Source: Stenotrophomonas sp. WZN-1
GTDB lineage: Bacteria; Pseudomonadota; Gammaproteobacteria; Xanthomonadales; Xanthomonadaceae
Direction of reading: 5' to 3'
NCBI RefSeq assembly: GCF_002192255.1
Contig: NZ_CP021768.1
Span: 2,994,001-3,058,000 of the forward strand
DNA length: 64,000 bases
Both the position numbers and the translations under genes were made by a program. Position 1 is the stretch's first letter, and every line of letters starts with the position of its first letter. This document shows positions 1-8,622 of the stretch, piece by piece. Under the pieces are notes generated by a model. The model searched no databases and was not told the origin of the DNA. It saw nothing but the letters and a program-made list of their open reading frames with translations.

Positions 1-995
1 GCAGCCATGATCGCCTTCTGCACGTGCAGGCGATTCTCGGCTTCGTTGATGGCGATGCACTGCGGCGAGTCCATCACCGCGTCGGTGGCCTTGACGTTGC
101 GGCGCAGCGGCAGGCAGTGGCTGAACACACCGTTGTTGGTCAGCGCCATCTTCCGTTCGTCCACGATGAAGTGCTTGAACTGGTCGCGGATCGGCTTTTC
201 CGGTTCCCAGTTGCCGAAGAACGGCAGCGCGCCCCAGCTCTTGGCGTAGACCACGTCGGCGCCGGCGTAGGCGCTGTCGATGTCATGGCTGATCTTCAGC
301 GAGCCACCGCTCTCGGCCACGTTCTGCTCGGCCCAGCCCATGTAGCGGTCGTCGAGGATGTAGTCGGCGGTCGGGCACAGCAGGGTCACGTCCATGCCCA
401 TGCGGGTGGCGATGGTCAGCGCCGAATTGGCAACCGCGGTGTTCAGCGGCTTGGGGTGGTAGGTCCAGGTCAGCACGTACTTCTTGCCGCGCAGGTCCTG
501 GGTGCCGAAGTGCTCCTGCAGGGCCATGATGTGGGCCAGTTCCTGGCACGGATGGGTGATGGTCTCCATGTTGATGACCGGCACCGGCGAATACTTGGCG
601 AAGCTGTTGAGGACGATGTCCTGGCGGTCGTAGGCCCAGTCGATGAACTTGGGGAACGCGCGCACGGCGATGATGTCGCAGTAACGGCCCAGCACCTTGG
701 CCACTTCAGCGATGTGCTCTTCGGTATCGCCGTCCATCACGGTGCCGAGGTTGAACTCGATCGGCCACGCATCCTTGCCCGGCTGCAGCACCACCGCGTG
801 GGCGCCAAGCTGGAATGCGCCCAGCTCGAAGCTGGTGCGGGTGCGCATGGACGGGTTGAAGAACACCAGCGCGATCGACTTGCCCTTGAGCTGGTCGCCG
901 AGCTTGTTGCGCTTGAACAGCGCGGCCTGGGTCAGCAGCGCGTCGAGATCGCTGCGGCTCCAGTCCTGGGTGTTCAGGAAGTGCTTGGGGGACAT
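1..995 (-). CDS. argF': N-acetylornithine carbamoyltransferase, 3' end outside window
   Basis: Transfers a carbamoyl group from carbamoyl phosphate to N-acetylornithine, giving N-acetylcitrulline. Xanthomonadales use this arginine route in place of ordinary ornithine carbamoyltransferase. The carbamoyl-phosphate motif SMRTRTS is at residues 49-55, HPCQ at 148-151, and HCLPLRR lies near the visible C-terminal part. Glu92 is present; from family knowledge this residue marks acetylornithine specificity, whereas succinylornithine enzymes carry Pro. Two adjacent ATGs (998 and 995) follow an AAGGA box. The second matches the family start (MSxKHFLNTQDW) and has better spacing. The gene is partial because the window starts inside it. 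A leader ORF and terminator precede it. Confidence 0.95.
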   Translation of the reverse strand, partial: MSPKHFLNTQDWSRSDLDALLTQAALFKRNKLGDQLKGKSIALVFFNPSMRTRTSFELGAFQLGAHAVVLQPGKDAWPIEFNLGTVMDGDTEEHIAEVAKVLGRYCDIIAVRAFPKFIDWAYDRQDIVLNSFAKYSPVPVINMETITHPCQELAHIMALQEHFGTQDLRGKKYVLTWTYHPKPLNTAVANSALTIATRMGMDVTLLCPTADYILDDRYMGWAEQNVAESGGSLKISHDIDSAYAGADVVYAKSWGALPFFGNWEPEKPIRDQFKHFIVDERKMALTNNGVFSHCLPLRRNVKATDAVMDSPQCIAINEAENRLHVQKAIMA

Positions 996-1102
996 CATCT
1001 TTCCTTGCGAGGCGGCGCCGGGTTCGACGCAGTGGAAGGGAAAAGCAGGAACCAAAGGTGGAGCGAAAAGGTTGCAGTTGCAGCTTTCAGAACGCAGAAA
1101 CG

Positions 1103-1133
1103 AAAAAACCCAGCCGGCGGGCTGGGTTTTTTT
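1103..1133 (-). terminator. Intrinsic terminator upstream of argF', candidate attenuator
   Basis: A 7-bp GC stem (CCCAGCC/GGCTGGG) with a four-base loop is extended by A/T tracts on both sides, so it can terminate in either direction. Read leftward it lies between the leader ORF and argF'. It either ends transcription of the gene at 1315-1878 or acts as an attenuator. Confidence 0.8.
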
Positions 1134-1157
1134 CGGACGAACAGCAAAAAGCTCCGG

Positions 1158-1259
1158 TTACCCAGCGAGGATGTGGGGTTCCGGTCGACGCGCACGCGAG
1201 GTCATGCCAGACGCCTGTCGGGCTGCGCTGCTGTCGTGCTGGAAGTCGGTGAGCTTCAT
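1158..1259 (-). CDS. Candidate arginine-responsive leader peptide (33 aa)
   Basis: A short ORF between the gene at 1315-1878 and argF', in the same direction. The peptide has four Arg codons, two of them the CGA codon that is rare in this genome type, with three clustered in SRARR about nine codons before the stop. Its last codons, GCT GGG plus the T of the stop, can pair with ACCCAGC in the 5' arm of the terminator about 25 nt downstream, which would form an antiterminator. An in-frame ATG at 1277 would add six residues, including an AGA-coded Arg. Neither start has a clear ribosome site, so translation is uncertain. Function is inferred. Confidence 0.4.
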   Translation of the reverse strand: MKLTDFQHDSSAARQASGMTSRARRPEPHILAG

Positions 1260-1314
1260 GGTCAAATATCTTTGCATGCGCCCGGGGCCGGCGCAAGGGG
1301 CCGGGGTCGCAGAA

Positions 1315-1878
1315 TCAGGGATTGCTGGCAGTGCCCTGCTCGGGGCCGACCCAGGGAGTGATCGACACCCGGATCTTGAGCCGGTTGCCGGGGTCTTCCG
1401 GCAGCCGCGAGCGGTACTTGGTGCCCTTGTAGACGTAATCCACGTCGTAGGCGATGGGGCGACGGAATTCACGCCCCACCGGCACGATGCGGCAGTCGCG
1501 GGTCAGCATCGGGCCAGTGTTGGCCGGCGCCGGGGCCGGCGTCTCGGCTCCGGTCTCCTCAACAGGCTCCTCGTCGCTGCGCTTGAACATCGAGCGCACC
1601 GAGTCCCAGAAGCGGCTGATCCGGCCCTTGTCCTCGACCGGCTCCTCGCCGGTCACGTTCACCGGGGCCAGGGTCCGGGTCGACACCGGCTCGCAGTGCT
1701 CCTCGGTGCGGGTCGCACGCAGGGTCTGGAACACCGGTTCGACATTCAGCACCTGGGCGTAGTCGAACTTCACGTTCTCCACGATCACCACCCGGTTGCG
1801 GGGCTCGGCCTCCTGCGCCAGCACCACGGCGGGCAGCGCCGACAGGCAGGCCAGGGTCAGCAACGCGGTGGATTTCAT
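1315..1878 (-). CDS. Conserved secreted protein of unknown function (187 aa)
   Basis: A signal peptide (residues 1-21, cleavage near VLAQ) precedes a low-complexity acidic and proline-rich middle. The C-terminal part, about 50 residues, contains a Cys and the pattern YDVDYVYKGTKYRSRLPEDPG. That pattern resembles the C-terminal domain of glycine-zipper 2TM outer-membrane proteins, although no glycine zipper is visible here. The start is placed at the ATG of the signal peptide (MKSTALLTL), because the longer upstream reading has no signal sequence. Probably periplasmic or outer-membrane associated. It lies divergent from cysS. No function is assigned. Confidence 0.75.
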   Translation of the reverse strand: MKSTALLTLACLSALPAVVLAQEAEPRNRVVIVENVKFDYAQVLNVEPVFQTLRATRTEEHCEPVSTRTLAPVNVTGEEPVEDKGRISRFWDSVRSMFKRSDEEPVEETGAETPAPAPANTGPMLTRDCRIVPVGREFRRPIAYDVDYVYKGTKYRSRLPEDPGNRLKIRVSITPWVGPEQGTASNP

Positions 1879-2066
1879 TGGCGACGGGAGCAAGGACACG
1901 GCAATAGTGTAGGCAGTGGCGAGCGCAAGGGGCTGAACATTACCCGTCCGCGCTGCTCCTGCCCACCCCACCCGGGGTGGACCCGGCGTCCACCGGTGGC
2001 AACGGGTGCCCCCAAACGGGGCCGACACGTTCTAAAATCACAGGCTTGTCCCCCAGTCACAGCCCC

Positions 2067-3443
2067 ATGACCCTGCGCCTGCACAACAACCTGACTCGCC
2101 AGCTCGAACCGTTCACTCCGCTCGATCCGGCCTGTCCGACCCTGTATGTGTGCGGCCCGACGGTCTACAACTACGTGCACATCGGCAACGCCCGTGGCCC
2201 GGTGGTGTTCGGGGTGCTGGCCGACCTGCTGCGGCGCCGTTTCGGCGCGCTGCGCTACGCCCGCAACATCACCGACGTGGACGACAAGATCAACACTGCC
2301 GCGCGCGAGCAGGGCGTGCCGATCAGCACCATCACCGACAAGTTCGCCGCCGCCTACCGTGAAGACATGGCCGCGCTGGGCGTGGTGCCGCCGGACATCG
2401 AGCCGGAGGTGACCGCGCACATTCCGCAGATCATCACCATGATCGAGCAGCTGATCGCCAACGGGCATGCCTATGCCGCCGAGGGCCACGTGCTGTTCGC
2501 GGTGGCCAGCTTCGACGGCTACGGCAAGCTCTCGCGCCGCGATCCCGACGAAATGCTGGCCGGTGCCCGCGTCGACGTCGCCCCGTACAAGCGTGACCCG
2601 GGTGATTTCGTGCTGTGGAAGCCGTCGAGTGACGACCTGCCCGGCTGGGAATCGCCGTGGGGCCGGGGCCGGCCTGGCTGGCACATCGAGTGCTCGGCGA
2701 TGGCCGCCGCCCACCTGGGCGAGACCATCGACATCCACGCCGGCGGCGTCGACCTGCAGTTCCCGCACCACGAGAACGAGCTGGCGCAGAGCGAATGCGC
2801 CCATGGCGGCAAGATCTTCGCCCGTTTCTGGCTGCACAACGGCATGCTCAACTTCGGCGGCGCCAAGATGAGCAAGTCGCTGGGCAACATCGAGCGAGTA
2901 CATGACTTGGTCCGCCAGCACCCGCCGGAAGCGCTGCGCCTGGCCCTGCTGTCGGCCCACTACCGGCAGCCGCTGGACTGGTCCGATGGCCTGATCGAAC
3001 AGTCGGTGCGTACCCTGGACCGCCTGTACGGCACCCTGCGCGAACTGGCATCGGTCGAGGCGGGCGTGGCGATCCCGGCCACGGTCGAGGCGACCCTGGA
3101 CGACGATCTCAACACCCCGCAGGCGCTGGCTGAAGTGGCCCGCATCGCCGCCGAAGCGCGTCGTGCCACCGATCCGGCCGAGCAGGCGCGCCTGAAGGGT
3201 GAACTGCTCGGCGCCGGCCTGGCACTGGGCCTGCTGCAGGCCGATCCGGCGCAGTGGTTCGGCACCGCGGCCAGCGATGATGGCGACGATGCCCGCATCC
3301 AGGGCCTGATCGATGAGCGTGCCGCTGCCAAGAAGGCGCGTGACTTCGCCCGTTCCGATGCCATCCGCGACCAGCTGGCCGCCGAAGGCATCGTGCTGGA
3401 AGACACCCCGCAGGGCGTGCGCTGGTCGCGCAAGCGCGGCTGA
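2067..3443 (+). CDS. cysS: Cysteinyl-tRNA synthetase
   Basis: Charges tRNA-Cys with cysteine using ATP. It is a class I synthetase of 458 aa, close to the usual 461. The HIGH motif reads HIGN (residues 38-41), preceded by the zinc-ligand Cys29 in YVCGPT. The remaining zinc-site region (ECS, and HHENE) is near residues 209-240. KMSKS is at about 267-271. The start ATG at 2067 gives the family N-terminus (MTLRLHNN). An in-frame extension upstream to 1977 is rejected because it lacks family similarity. It is followed by sufE and a transporter in the same direction. Confidence 0.97.
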   Translation: MTLRLHNNLTRQLEPFTPLDPACPTLYVCGPTVYNYVHIGNARGPVVFGVLADLLRRRFGALRYARNITDVDDKINTAAREQGVPISTITDKFAAAYREDMAALGVVPPDIEPEVTAHIPQIITMIEQLIANGHAYAAEGHVLFAVASFDGYGKLSRRDPDEMLAGARVDVAPYKRDPGDFVLWKPSSDDLPGWESPWGRGRPGWHIECSAMAAAHLGETIDIHAGGVDLQFPHHENELAQSECAHGGKIFARFWLHNGMLNFGGAKMSKSLGNIERVHDLVRQHPPEALRLALLSAHYRQPLDWSDGLIEQSVRTLDRLYGTLRELASVEAGVAIPATVEATLDDDLNTPQALAEVARIAAEARRATDPAEQARLKGELLGAGLALGLLQADPAQWFGTAASDDGDDARIQGLIDERAAAKKARDFARSDAIRDQLAAEGIVLEDTPQGVRWSRKRG

Positions 3444-3456
3444 CCCGCCCTGCCCC

Positions 3457-3476
3457 GTGGCCGGTCCGCCGGCCAC
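3457..3476. other. Stem-loop between cysS and sufE
   Basis: A perfect 8-bp palindrome (GTGGCCGG/CCGGCCAC) with a 4-nt loop. There is no T tract, so it is not an obvious intrinsic terminator. It may be a processing or stability hairpin between cysS and sufE. Confidence 0.45.
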
Positions 3477-3497
3477 GCCCCCACCGTAGAGACTGTT

Positions 3498-3950
3498 GTG
3501 ACCGACTCCCCGTTCCCGCTTGAACCCACCGCCGCCGAGGCCCAGACCGCCATCGCCGAGGAATTCGGCTTCTTCGGCGACTGGTCCGAGCGCTACCAGT
3601 ACCTGATCGACCTCGGCCGCAAGCTGCCGGCCTTCCCGGAAGAATGGAAGACCGAAGAGCATCGCCTGCTCGGCTGCCAGTCGATGGTCTGGATCGTCCC
3701 CGAAGGCAACGCGCAGTCGCTGCGCTTCCATGCCATCAGCGATTCGGCGATTGTCTCCGGCCTGATCTTCCTGGCCCTGCGCGTGTACTCCGGGCGCTCG
3801 GCGCAGGAGATCCTGGCCACCGAGCCGAGCTACATCCAGGACATCGGCCTGGCCCGCCACCTCTCGCCAACCCGCAGCAATGGCGTGGCGGCGATGCTGG
3901 CCTTCATCCGCGAGACCGCGCAGGCGCAGCTGCAGCGCGACCCATCGTGA
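3498..3950 (+). CDS. sufE: Cysteine desulfuration protein SufE
   Basis: Sulfur acceptor that stimulates the cysteine desulfurase (SufS/CsdA type) and hands persulfide sulfur on to Fe-S cluster assembly. It is 150 aa, the usual family length of about 140-150. The catalytic cysteine is in the LLGCQS motif (about residue 57). The GTG start at 3498 is required to keep the family N-terminus. No other suf genes are in view, so here it is unlinked from the suf operon. Its stop overlaps the next gene's start (GTGA), indicating translational coupling to the transporter. Confidence 0.93.
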   Translation: MTDSPFPLEPTAAEAQTAIAEEFGFFGDWSERYQYLIDLGRKLPAFPEEWKTEEHRLLGCQSMVWIVPEGNAQSLRFHAISDSAIVSGLIFLALRVYSGRSAQEILATEPSYIQDIGLARHLSPTRSNGVAAMLAFIRETAQAQLQRDPS

Positions 3951-5194
3951 GCGAACCTGCCACAGCCGAAGACAGCGCGCTGGGCCTGCTGTCCCGGCCC
4001 GGTTTCGCCAGGCTGCTGGCGTACCGCATCTTCGCGATGCTGTCCTACCAGGTGGTCGCGGTCACCGTCGGCTGGCACATCTACGAAGTCACCCGCAATC
4101 CGTTCTCGCTGGGCCTGATCGGCCTGGCCGAGGTCGTGCCGTTCTTCTGCGTGGCGCCGTTTGCCGGTTACCTGGTGGATCATCTGCCGCGCCGCCGGCT
4201 GGGCATGGTCGCCTGTTGCGGACTGATCGCCACCGCACTGGTATTGACCAGCGTGGCCATGGGCTGGCTGCCGATCGACGGCGTGTGGCCGATCTACGCA
4301 GCCATCGCGCTGACCGGCATGGTCCGCGCCTTCCTGTCGCCGATCTACAACGCCCTGTTCGCCCGCGTACTGGCCCGTGACCAGTTCGCCCGTGGCGCTG
4401 GCCTGGGCGCGGTGGTGTTCCAGGCCGGCATGATCGCCGGCCCGGCACTCGGTGGCGTGCTGGTGGGCTTCGGCGGCAAGGGCCTGTCCTACGCGGTGGC
4501 CACCGCCTTCGCGCTGGTGGCGATGGCCTGCCTGGCCACGCTGAAGGTGGAAGAGCCGGTGCATGCCGGCCCAGCCGCGCCGATCTTCAAGAGCATCGCC
4601 GAAGGCGCGCGCTTCGTGGTCGGCAACCGGATCATGGTCGGCGCGATGGCGCTGGACATGTTCTCGGTGCTGCTGGGCGGCGTGGTGGCGATGCTGCCGG
4701 CGTTCCTGCACGAGATCCTGCACCACGGCCCGGAAGGCCTGGGCATCCTGCGCGCGATGCCGGCGCTGGGCTCGGTGTGCGTGGGCCTGTGGCTGGCCCG
4801 CCACCCGCTGCACCGCAATGCCGGCCGCGTGCTGCTGTTCGCGGTGGCCGGTTTTGGCCTGTGCGTGATCAGCTTCGGGCTGTCGCAGCACTTCTGGCTG
4901 TCGGCGCTGATCCTGCTGTTCTACGGCGCCTTCGATGGCGTCTCGGTGGTGATCCGCTCGACCATCCTGCAGCTGGCCACGCCGGAAGAAATGCGCGGGC
5001 GGGTGTCGTCGATCAACGGCATCTTCATCAGTTCGTCCAACGAGCTGGGCGCGTTCTATGCCGGCACGATGGCGAAGCTGCTCGGCCTGGTGCCGGCAGT
5101 TGTGCTGGGTGGGTTCGCAGTGCTGAGCGTGGCCGGGATCACCGCGTGGAAGAACCCGACGCTGCGGAAGTTGAATCTTCGCGACCTGCAGTGA
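3947..5194 (+). CDS. MFS transporter, EntS-like
   Basis: Inner-membrane major facilitator of 415 aa with about 12 hydrophobic segments. It is the single-domain MFS type related to the enterobactin exporter EntS (MFS_3-like). The cytoplasmic loop between TM2 and TM3 has the basic signature DHLPRRRLG. The GTG start overlaps the sufE stop by four bases, so the two are probably coupled. The substrate is not predictable from sequence; a siderophore or drug exporter role would be family inference only. The reading frame that starts at 3644 is out of the real gene until this point. Confidence 0.85.
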   Translation: MSEPATAEDSALGLLSRPGFARLLAYRIFAMLSYQVVAVTVGWHIYEVTRNPFSLGLIGLAEVVPFFCVAPFAGYLVDHLPRRRLGMVACCGLIATALVLTSVAMGWLPIDGVWPIYAAIALTGMVRAFLSPIYNALFARVLARDQFARGAGLGAVVFQAGMIAGPALGGVLVGFGGKGLSYAVATAFALVAMACLATLKVEEPVHAGPAAPIFKSIAEGARFVVGNRIMVGAMALDMFSVLLGGVVAMLPAFLHEILHHGPEGLGILRAMPALGSVCVGLWLARHPLHRNAGRVLLFAVAGFGLCVISFGLSQHFWLSALILLFYGAFDGVSVVIRSTILQLATPEEMRGRVSSINGIFISSSNELGAFYAGTMAKLLGLVPAVVLGGFAVLSVAGITAWKNPTLRKLNLRDLQ

Positions 5195-5268
5195 TGCTGC
5201 GAACAGCGGATTCGGCGGCGCCGGGCGTTTGGCTGGGTCCGTTGCTCTCCCTCGATGATTGGGCTTGT

Positions 5269-5430
5269 CACTTTCTTTTCGCGAAAAGAAAGTGACCAAA
5301 GAAACGCTCCGCCATCCGCGAGCCGACTAGCAGTCGGCTCTACAGGATAGAGCCGCCTCTTCGTCCCTGATTTCCCTGCGGTGCTCGGCTCGCTACAAGG
5401 CGGACCCAGGTCAACGGCCACAGCCGCCCG
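5269..5430 (+). repeat. Repeat family B, single copy
   Basis: Opens with a perfect 28-bp palindrome (TCACTTTCTTTT-CGCG-AAAAGAAAGTGA) followed by CCAAAGAAACGCTCCGCC. It ends near GCTCGGCTCGCTACAAGGCGGACCCAGGTCAA. The same opening and closing blocks recur in two inverted copies at 19955-20414. This fills most of the gene-free stretch 5195-5517. No transposase is present. Confidence 0.8.
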
Positions 5431-5465
5431 TGCCAACCGCGGCCGCGCACCATCGAACACCCAAC

Positions 5466-5492
5466 AAAAAACCCGGCCGAGGCCGGGTTTTT
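5466..5492 (-). terminator. Bidirectional intrinsic terminator after the dksA-like gene
   Basis: A 7-bp CCCGGCC/GGCCGGG stem with A and T tracts on opposite sides. It sits 26 bp past the stop of the leftward DksA-like gene. Confidence 0.85.
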
Positions 5493-5517
5493 CGCATGAC
5501 ATCACAACGATCGGGAA

Positions 5518-6747
5518 TCAGTCGCCCTGCTGCTTCTGCAGGTGCTCCCAACGCTCCTGGGCGTCGATGGTGCGCTCGGCGGTCAGGCGCGCCTCGAGGC
5601 GCTCCAGGCCGATTTCTTCGCCGGTGTCGACGCAATAACCGTAGTCGCCCGCTTCCAGGCGCTTCAGGGTGCTGTCGATCTTGCCGATCAGCTTGCGGTA
5701 GCGGTCGCGGGTACGCAGTTCCAGCGAGTTCTCGGTCTCGCGAGTCGCACGCTCGGCTTCGTCGCCGATGTCACGCACTTCCTCGCGCAGGTTCTCGATG
5801 GTCTGCTTGGACTCTTCCACCAGGTCCGCGCGCCAGTTCTGCAGGCGCTGGCGGAAATACTCCTGCTGCAGCGGGCTCATGTATTCCTCTTCCGAGGACG
5901 GCTTGTAGCCAGCGGGCAGGATCGGGCGGCCAGTGGCCTCGTCGGTCTTGTATTCGACCACCTTGTACTTGCTGCGCGGGGCCGGTGCCGCCGAGCGGGC
6001 GGCGACGGCCACGGCAACCTTGCCGACAGGGCGCGACACGGTCTTCGGGGCGGAATCGGATTTCACGGCGGTTTTGGCAGGCGATTTCGAAACGGGCACG
6101 GGATTCTTGGATTGCGGGGCCTTCGAAGCAGCAGGAGCGGCGGCCGGGGCCGGCTTGGAAGCCGGTTGGGCTGCTGCCACTGCCACGGTCTTGGCCGGGA
6201 CAGGCTTGGCCGGAGCCGGCTTGGCGGCAGGCTTCGGTGCGGACTTCACTACAGGGGCCGGGGTCGGCTTCACGGCCGGCGCGGCAACATTCTTGGCAAC
6301 CTTCTTTACAGCGGCAGGCGTGGCGACCGGCTTGGCCGCAGCGACCTTCTTTGCCGCCGGTTTTGCGACCGGCTTGGCTGCAGCCTTCTTCACCACCGCC
6401 TTCGGCGCCGGCTTGGCTACTGCCTTCTTGACCACCGGCTTGGCGGCGGCCTTTTTCACCGGCGCAGCCTTGCTGACGGCTTTCTTCACCACCGGCGCCT
6501 TTTTGCTGGCAGCGGCTGGCTTGGCCTTGGCGGGCGCAGCGGCCTTCTTCGCCACCGGCTTGGTCGCCTTGACCGGCGTTTTCTTTGCGGTGGCCTTCCT
6601 GGCCGCCGGTTGCGAGGACGCTGCCTTGGTCGCCGGCTTGCTGGCCGGTTTCCTGGCAACGGGCTTTGCCGCCAACTTCTTCACAACAGGCTTGGCGGTT
6701 TTCTTGGCGGCCGTTGCGGCCTTCTTTGCAGTTTTTTTAGCAGCCAC
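5518..6747 (-). CDS. DksA/TraR-family protein with long histone-H1-like N-terminal tail
   Basis: 409 aa. Residues 1 to about 270 are a low-complexity Ala/Lys/Pro-rich tail with repeated AAKPVxKKA units, like histone H1 or bacterial AlgP-type proteins. The last ~130 residues are a DksA coiled-coil and zinc-finger region (RDRYRKLIGKI, GDYGYCVDTGEEI, RLEARLTAERTIDAQER). DksA acts in the RNA polymerase secondary channel with ppGpp. Of the four zinc-finger cysteines only the first remains (CVDTG and TIDAQ instead of CxxC pairs), so zinc binding is probably lost, as in alphaproteobacterial DksA. The GTG start follows an AAGGAAGAG box. The tail probably binds DNA or RNA non-specifically (inference). 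Confidence 0.88.
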   Translation of the reverse strand: MAAKKTAKKAATAAKKTAKPVVKKLAAKPVARKPASKPATKAASSQPAARKATAKKTPVKATKPVAKKAAAPAKAKPAAASKKAPVVKKAVSKAAPVKKAAAKPVVKKAVAKPAPKAVVKKAAAKPVAKPAAKKVAAAKPVATPAAVKKVAKNVAAPAVKPTPAPVVKSAPKPAAKPAPAKPVPAKTVAVAAAQPASKPAPAAAPAASKAPQSKNPVPVSKSPAKTAVKSDSAPKTVSRPVGKVAVAVAARSAAPAPRSKYKVVEYKTDEATGRPILPAGYKPSSEEEYMSPLQQEYFRQRLQNWRADLVEESKQTIENLREEVRDIGDEAERATRETENSLELRTRDRYRKLIGKIDSTLKRLEAGDYGYCVDTGEEIGLERLEARLTAERTIDAQERWEHLQKQQGD

Positions 6748-7019
6748 GAAACGCTCTTCCTTGGATTCCCCGGGGCCCGGGAAAGCGGGCCTTTATAGCC
6801 TACCCGACCCGCAGCAGCAACCTCGGCGCCCTGCTCCATTCAGTCCTGGAGTCAAGGCGCCCTTGGAGGCAGTCCGACGAACACGGACCGCCTTGCGCGG
6901 TACGGAACCTGGCCAGCACCCGAAGGTGCTGGTACCGGTCGCAGGCCATCGGCGACATGCGACCAACGGCCCATCCTGCACAAATGCGGCCTTCATGCCA
7001 ACTGGCATAAGATGACTGG

Positions 7020-7274
7020 GTGATCTCGCGCCTGCTCATCGCCCTGCTGCGCTTCTACAAGCGCTTCATCAGCCCCTTGCTGGGGCCACGCTGCCGTTTC
7101 GTGCCGAGCTGTTCTGAATACGCGATGGACGCCATCTCGCGGCACGGTCCGCTGCGCGGCAGCTGGCTGGCTGCGCGCCGGCTCGGTCGCTGCCATCCGT
7201 TCCATCCCGGCGGCTTCGACCCCGTGCCCGAGTCTCCCAACGCCCCCTCTTGCCGTTGCACAGGAAAACACTGA
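7020..7274 (+). CDS. yidD: Membrane protein insertion efficiency factor YidD
   Basis: 84 aa with the YidD core [21 protein letters not shown] followed by [11 protein letters not shown] and [16 protein letters not shown] small membrane-associated protein that aids YidC/Sec-dependent insertion. It is normally encoded between rnpA and yidC near oriC. Here it stands apart from those genes and runs directly (1 bp) into dihydroorotase. The GTG start gives the family N-terminus. Confidence 0.92.
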   Translation: MISRLLIALLRFYKRFISPLLGPRCRFVPSCSEYAMDAISRHGPLRGSWLAARRLGRCHPFHPGGFDPVPESPNAPSCRCTGKH

Positions 7275-7275
7275 C

Positions 7276-8622
7276 ATGTCCTCCACCCTCATCACCAACG
7301 CCCGGATGGTCAACGAAGGCCGCACCTTCGACGGCGACCTGCGCATCGAGAACGGCCGCATCGCGCAGATCGGCAGCGGGCTGGCGCCGCGCGACGGCGA
7401 GCAGGTGGTGGATGCGGCCGGACGCTGGCTGCTGCCCGGCATGATCGATGACCAGGTGCACTTCCGCGAACCAGGCCTGACCCACAAGGGCGACATCGCC
7501 AGCGAATCGGCCGCGGCCGTGGCCGGTGGCCTGACCAGCTTCATGGACATGCCCAACACCAACCCGCCGACGCTGGATTCGACCATCCTGGAAGCCAAGT
7601 ACGAGCTCGCGCGCGGCCGCGCTTGGGCCAACTATGGCTTCTACCACGGCGCCAGCAATGACAACCTCGACGCGATCCGTGCCCTGGATCCGAAGAAGGC
7701 CCCGGGCGTGAAGGTGTTCATGGGTGCTTCGACCGGCAACATGCTGGTGGACGACCCGGAAACGCTGGACGCGATCTTCCGCGAGTGCCCGACCCCGATC
7801 ATCACGCACTGCGAAGACACGCCGATGATCGATGCCAACCTGAAGGCCTTCCAGGAGAAGTACGGCGATGCGCTGACCCCGGACATGCATCCGGACATCC
7901 GCTCGCGCGAGGCCTGCATCAAGTCGACCCGCCTGGCGATGTCGCTGGCGCGCAAGCACGGCACCCGCCTGCATGTGCTGCACATCTCCACCGCCGACGA
8001 GCTGGCGCTGTTCGAGAAGGGCCCGATGATCCGCGCCGACGGCAGCCGCAAGCAGATCACCGCCGAGACCTGCGTGCACTTCCTGCACTTCGCGCGCCCG
8101 GACTATGCGACCAAGGGCAACCTGATCAAGTGCAATCCGGCGATCAAGGAAGTGTCCGACCGCGAGGCTATCACCGCTGCGCTGGCCGACGACGTGCTGG
8201 ACGTGCTGGCCACCGACCACGCGCCGCACACCTGGGAAGAGAAGCAGAAGCCCTACGCGCAGGCACCGTCGGGCCTGCCGCTGGTGCAGTACGCACTGGT
8301 GGCCGCACTGGAGCGCGTGCACGAAGGCAAGCTGACCCGCGAGCAGGTGGTGCAGAAGTTCGCCCACGCCCCGGCGCAGCTGTTCGATGTGGAAGAGCGC
8401 GGCTTCCTGCGCGAAGGCTACTTTGCAGACCTGGTGCTGGTGGAAGACGTGCCGTTCACGGTCAAGCGCGAGGACGTGCTGTCCAAGTGCGGTTGGTCGC
8501 CGTTCGAAGGCACCACCTTCCGTTCGCGCATCGCCTCCACCTGGGTCAACGGCCAGCAGGTGTGGGACGGCAGCAAGCTGGTGGGTGAACCCGCCGGCCA
8601 GCGCATGACCTACGACCGCTGA
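7276..8622 (+). CDS. pyrC: Dihydroorotase, class I-like
   Basis: Cyclises carbamoyl-aspartate to dihydroorotate in pyrimidine synthesis. 448 aa amidohydrolase. Metal-site motifs are DDQVHFREPG near residue 58, the carboxylated lysine in VKVFMGAST, THCED, HVLHIST and ATDHAPH. The first motif has Gln where many family members have His (DxHxH); family members with DDQVHF exist. No other pyr genes are nearby. It follows yidD by 1 bp and overlaps the M23 peptidase start (TGATG), so the three may be one transcript. A hydantoinase or allantoinase role is less likely given the motif set. Confidence 0.88.
   Translation: MSSTLITNARMVNEGRTFDGDLRIENGRIAQIGSGLAPRDGEQVVDAAGRWLLPGMIDDQVHFREPGLTHKGDIASESAAAVAGGLTSFMDMPNTNPPTLDSTILEAKYELARGRAWANYGFYHGASNDNLDAIRALDPKKAPGVKVFMGASTGNMLVDDPETLDAIFRECPTPIITHCEDTPMIDANLKAFQEKYGDALTPDMHPDIRSREACIKSTRLAMSLARKHGTRLHVLHISTADELALFEKGPMIRADGSRKQITAETCVHFLHFARPDYATKGNLIKCNPAIKEVSDREAITAALADDVLDVLATDHAPHTWEEKQKPYAQAPSGLPLVQYALVAALERVHEGKLTREQVVQKFAHAPAQLFDVEERGFLREGYFADLVLVEDVPFTVKREDVLSKCGWSPFEGTTFRSRIASTWVNGQQVWDGSKLVGEPAGQRMTYDR

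Noticed and set aside
24..1361. Long rightward open frame over argF' and its upstream region
   Set aside because: It is antisense to argF', a strongly recognisable gene, and its translation is a biased His/Gly/Val/Ala sequence without family features.
2067..3443. Upstream T-box or riboswitch for cysS
   Set aside because: No leader long enough between the divergent gene and the start, and no T-box motif seen.
1875..3860. 661-aa leftward open frame opposite cysS and sufE
   Set aside because: Mirror of two clear genes; GC-rich codon bias leaves the opposite strand open.
5430..6798. Rightward open frames across the DksA-like gene
   Set aside because: Antisense of the Lys/Ala/Pro repeat; low-complexity Gly/Leu/Arg products explained by the repeat.
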